Source of the DNA: Neelides folsomi
Lineage: Eukaryota; Arthropoda; Collembola; Neelipleona; Neelidae
Assembly: GCA_034687125.1 (NCBI GenBank)
Contig: JAQGBZ010000051.1
Location: 124,001 to 188,000 of the forward strand
Reading direction: 5' to 3'
Length of the DNA stretch: 64,000 nt
Positions 63,293 to 64,000 of the stretch are shown here, in pieces. Position 1 is the first letter of the stretch; each line of letters begins with the position of its first letter. The position numbers and the translations under genes are program-made. Below the pieces are notes generated by a model that had not been told where the DNA came from, ran no database searches, and saw only the letters and a list, made by a program, of their open reading frames with translations.

Positions 63293-64000
63293 CTTTACTC
63301 AATTAATCTTGTATAATTGGAAATTAATTAATTTTGCTAATCGAATCTCCCCATCCAATTCAAATTTCGAAAACTCCTAAATACCATTTAATAAGACTCA
63401 ATTTTACTATGACTCGTTCCGTCCTAAGATATTTAGAGAACTCAATGTCAGATGAATTTGAAGTTCACAGAAAGAGGTCTGACCGTTTGACATGATGTTA
63501 TGAATATCTTTATGTTTGGCGAATTCATTAAGAAAGAATTTAAATAGTGTGATATGCATTATGTCCATAAGACATACATAAATGTCTATTGTTGATCTAA
63601 ATATTACTCACTCTATCAGTATAATTGTCATAAAACCGTTAAATAACCTTGTTATATTTGATTTGAATTATGTAAAACAAATCCTTAATTTTTAATATAA
63701 CTAAAAGTAAGAAACAAATGCTCTACAAAAAGCACCGTGAAGTATACCATAAATATATACAGATATGCATACTGGAAAGTCCAATTGGTAACTTCTGTTG
63801 TGTATTTTGTATGGAGTGTGGAATGGAGTTTTGTGTTGGTCGTCTCAGTTCGACCGAGAAACCGGAATGAATTTACATGCGCTGTTTTGGTATCAATTCT
63901 CCCCCTCCGGAATGGTCTATTCCAATGCACTAGGAACGAGAAATCCGGGATAGAGAAGAGAAGGGAGAAAAGTCCCGAGCCCCTAAACCCCGGGATCGGA
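63293..64000. other. Upstream flank of the small membrane protein gene, to window end
   Basis: AT-rich until about 63780, then balanced to GC-rich up to the window end. The last 150 nt may be the promoter or 5' UTR of a further gene beyond 64000. The - strand frame at 63685-63930 has no domain and is not called. Confidence 0.4.

Noticed and set aside
63685-63930. - strand 81-codon frame at the window end
   Set aside because: No domain and no signal or splice support; crosses from AT-rich into balanced DNA without a boundary.
1-64000. tRNA, rRNA, CRISPR arrays and bacterial-type regulatory sites
   Set aside because: I saw no tRNA-like box A/box B pair, no rRNA-like segment and no regularly spaced repeats; the window is eukaryotic nuclear DNA.

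Overview
This is an AT-rich animal nuclear window. The genes are spliced with mostly short GT-AG introns, have no operons, and are separated by long AT-rich spacers. The protein families (myosin IX, Golgi alpha-mannosidase II, UBE2Q, a BTB-kelch protein, an ADAMTS-like matrix protein) and several lineage-type secreted proteins suggest an arthropod. A springtail or crustacean would fit, but the species cannot be fixed from sequence alone. Exon boundaries below come from reading donors, acceptors and codon phase by eye.

Layout. (1) 34-5266 (+): the 3' end of a class IX myosin gene (IQ motifs, two C1 zinc fingers, RhoGAP); the motor domain lies outside the window. (2) 6965-12046 (-): an 18-exon BTB-BACK-kelch gene with a long basic N-terminal extension and an IQ motif between BACK and the kelch repeats. 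(3) 12626-13423 (-): a secreted, probably GPI-anchored cysteine-containing protein with a Gly/Ala-rich core. (4) 16197-18034 (-): a secreted low-complexity protein in four exons. (5) 19548-24842 (+): alpha-mannosidase II in 16 exons, one of only 14 nt. (6) 26051-26347 (+): a small single-pass membrane protein candidate. (7) 27080-29646 (+): a UBE2Q ubiquitin-conjugating enzyme. (8) 32169-35712 (+): a CCDC112-like coiled-coil protein. (9) 42310-61684 (+): a large ADAMTS-like gene (seven thrombospondin type 1 repeats, cysteine-rich region, spacer, PLAC) with a 10.3-kb intron, a GC-AG intron and a probable internal alternative first exon. (10) 62623-63292 (-): a small secretory-pathway membrane protein.

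Mobile DNA: a 242-bp MITE with 26-bp terminal inverted repeats at TA sites (53026-53267) lies inside the large ADAMTS-like intron. A probable 504-bp solo LTR (40147-40650) lies in the gene-poor stretch upstream of that gene. A 90-nt near-palindromic hairpin (61971-62060) lies just 3' of it.

The genes do not form a pathway. They are a chance neighbourhood of cytoskeletal signalling, ubiquitin, Golgi glycosylation, centrosomal and extracellular matrix genes. The most notable points are the internal signal-peptide exon of the ADAMTS-like gene, the IQ-bearing BTB-kelch protein, the GC-AG intron confirmed by phase, the 14-nt micro-exon and the MITE.
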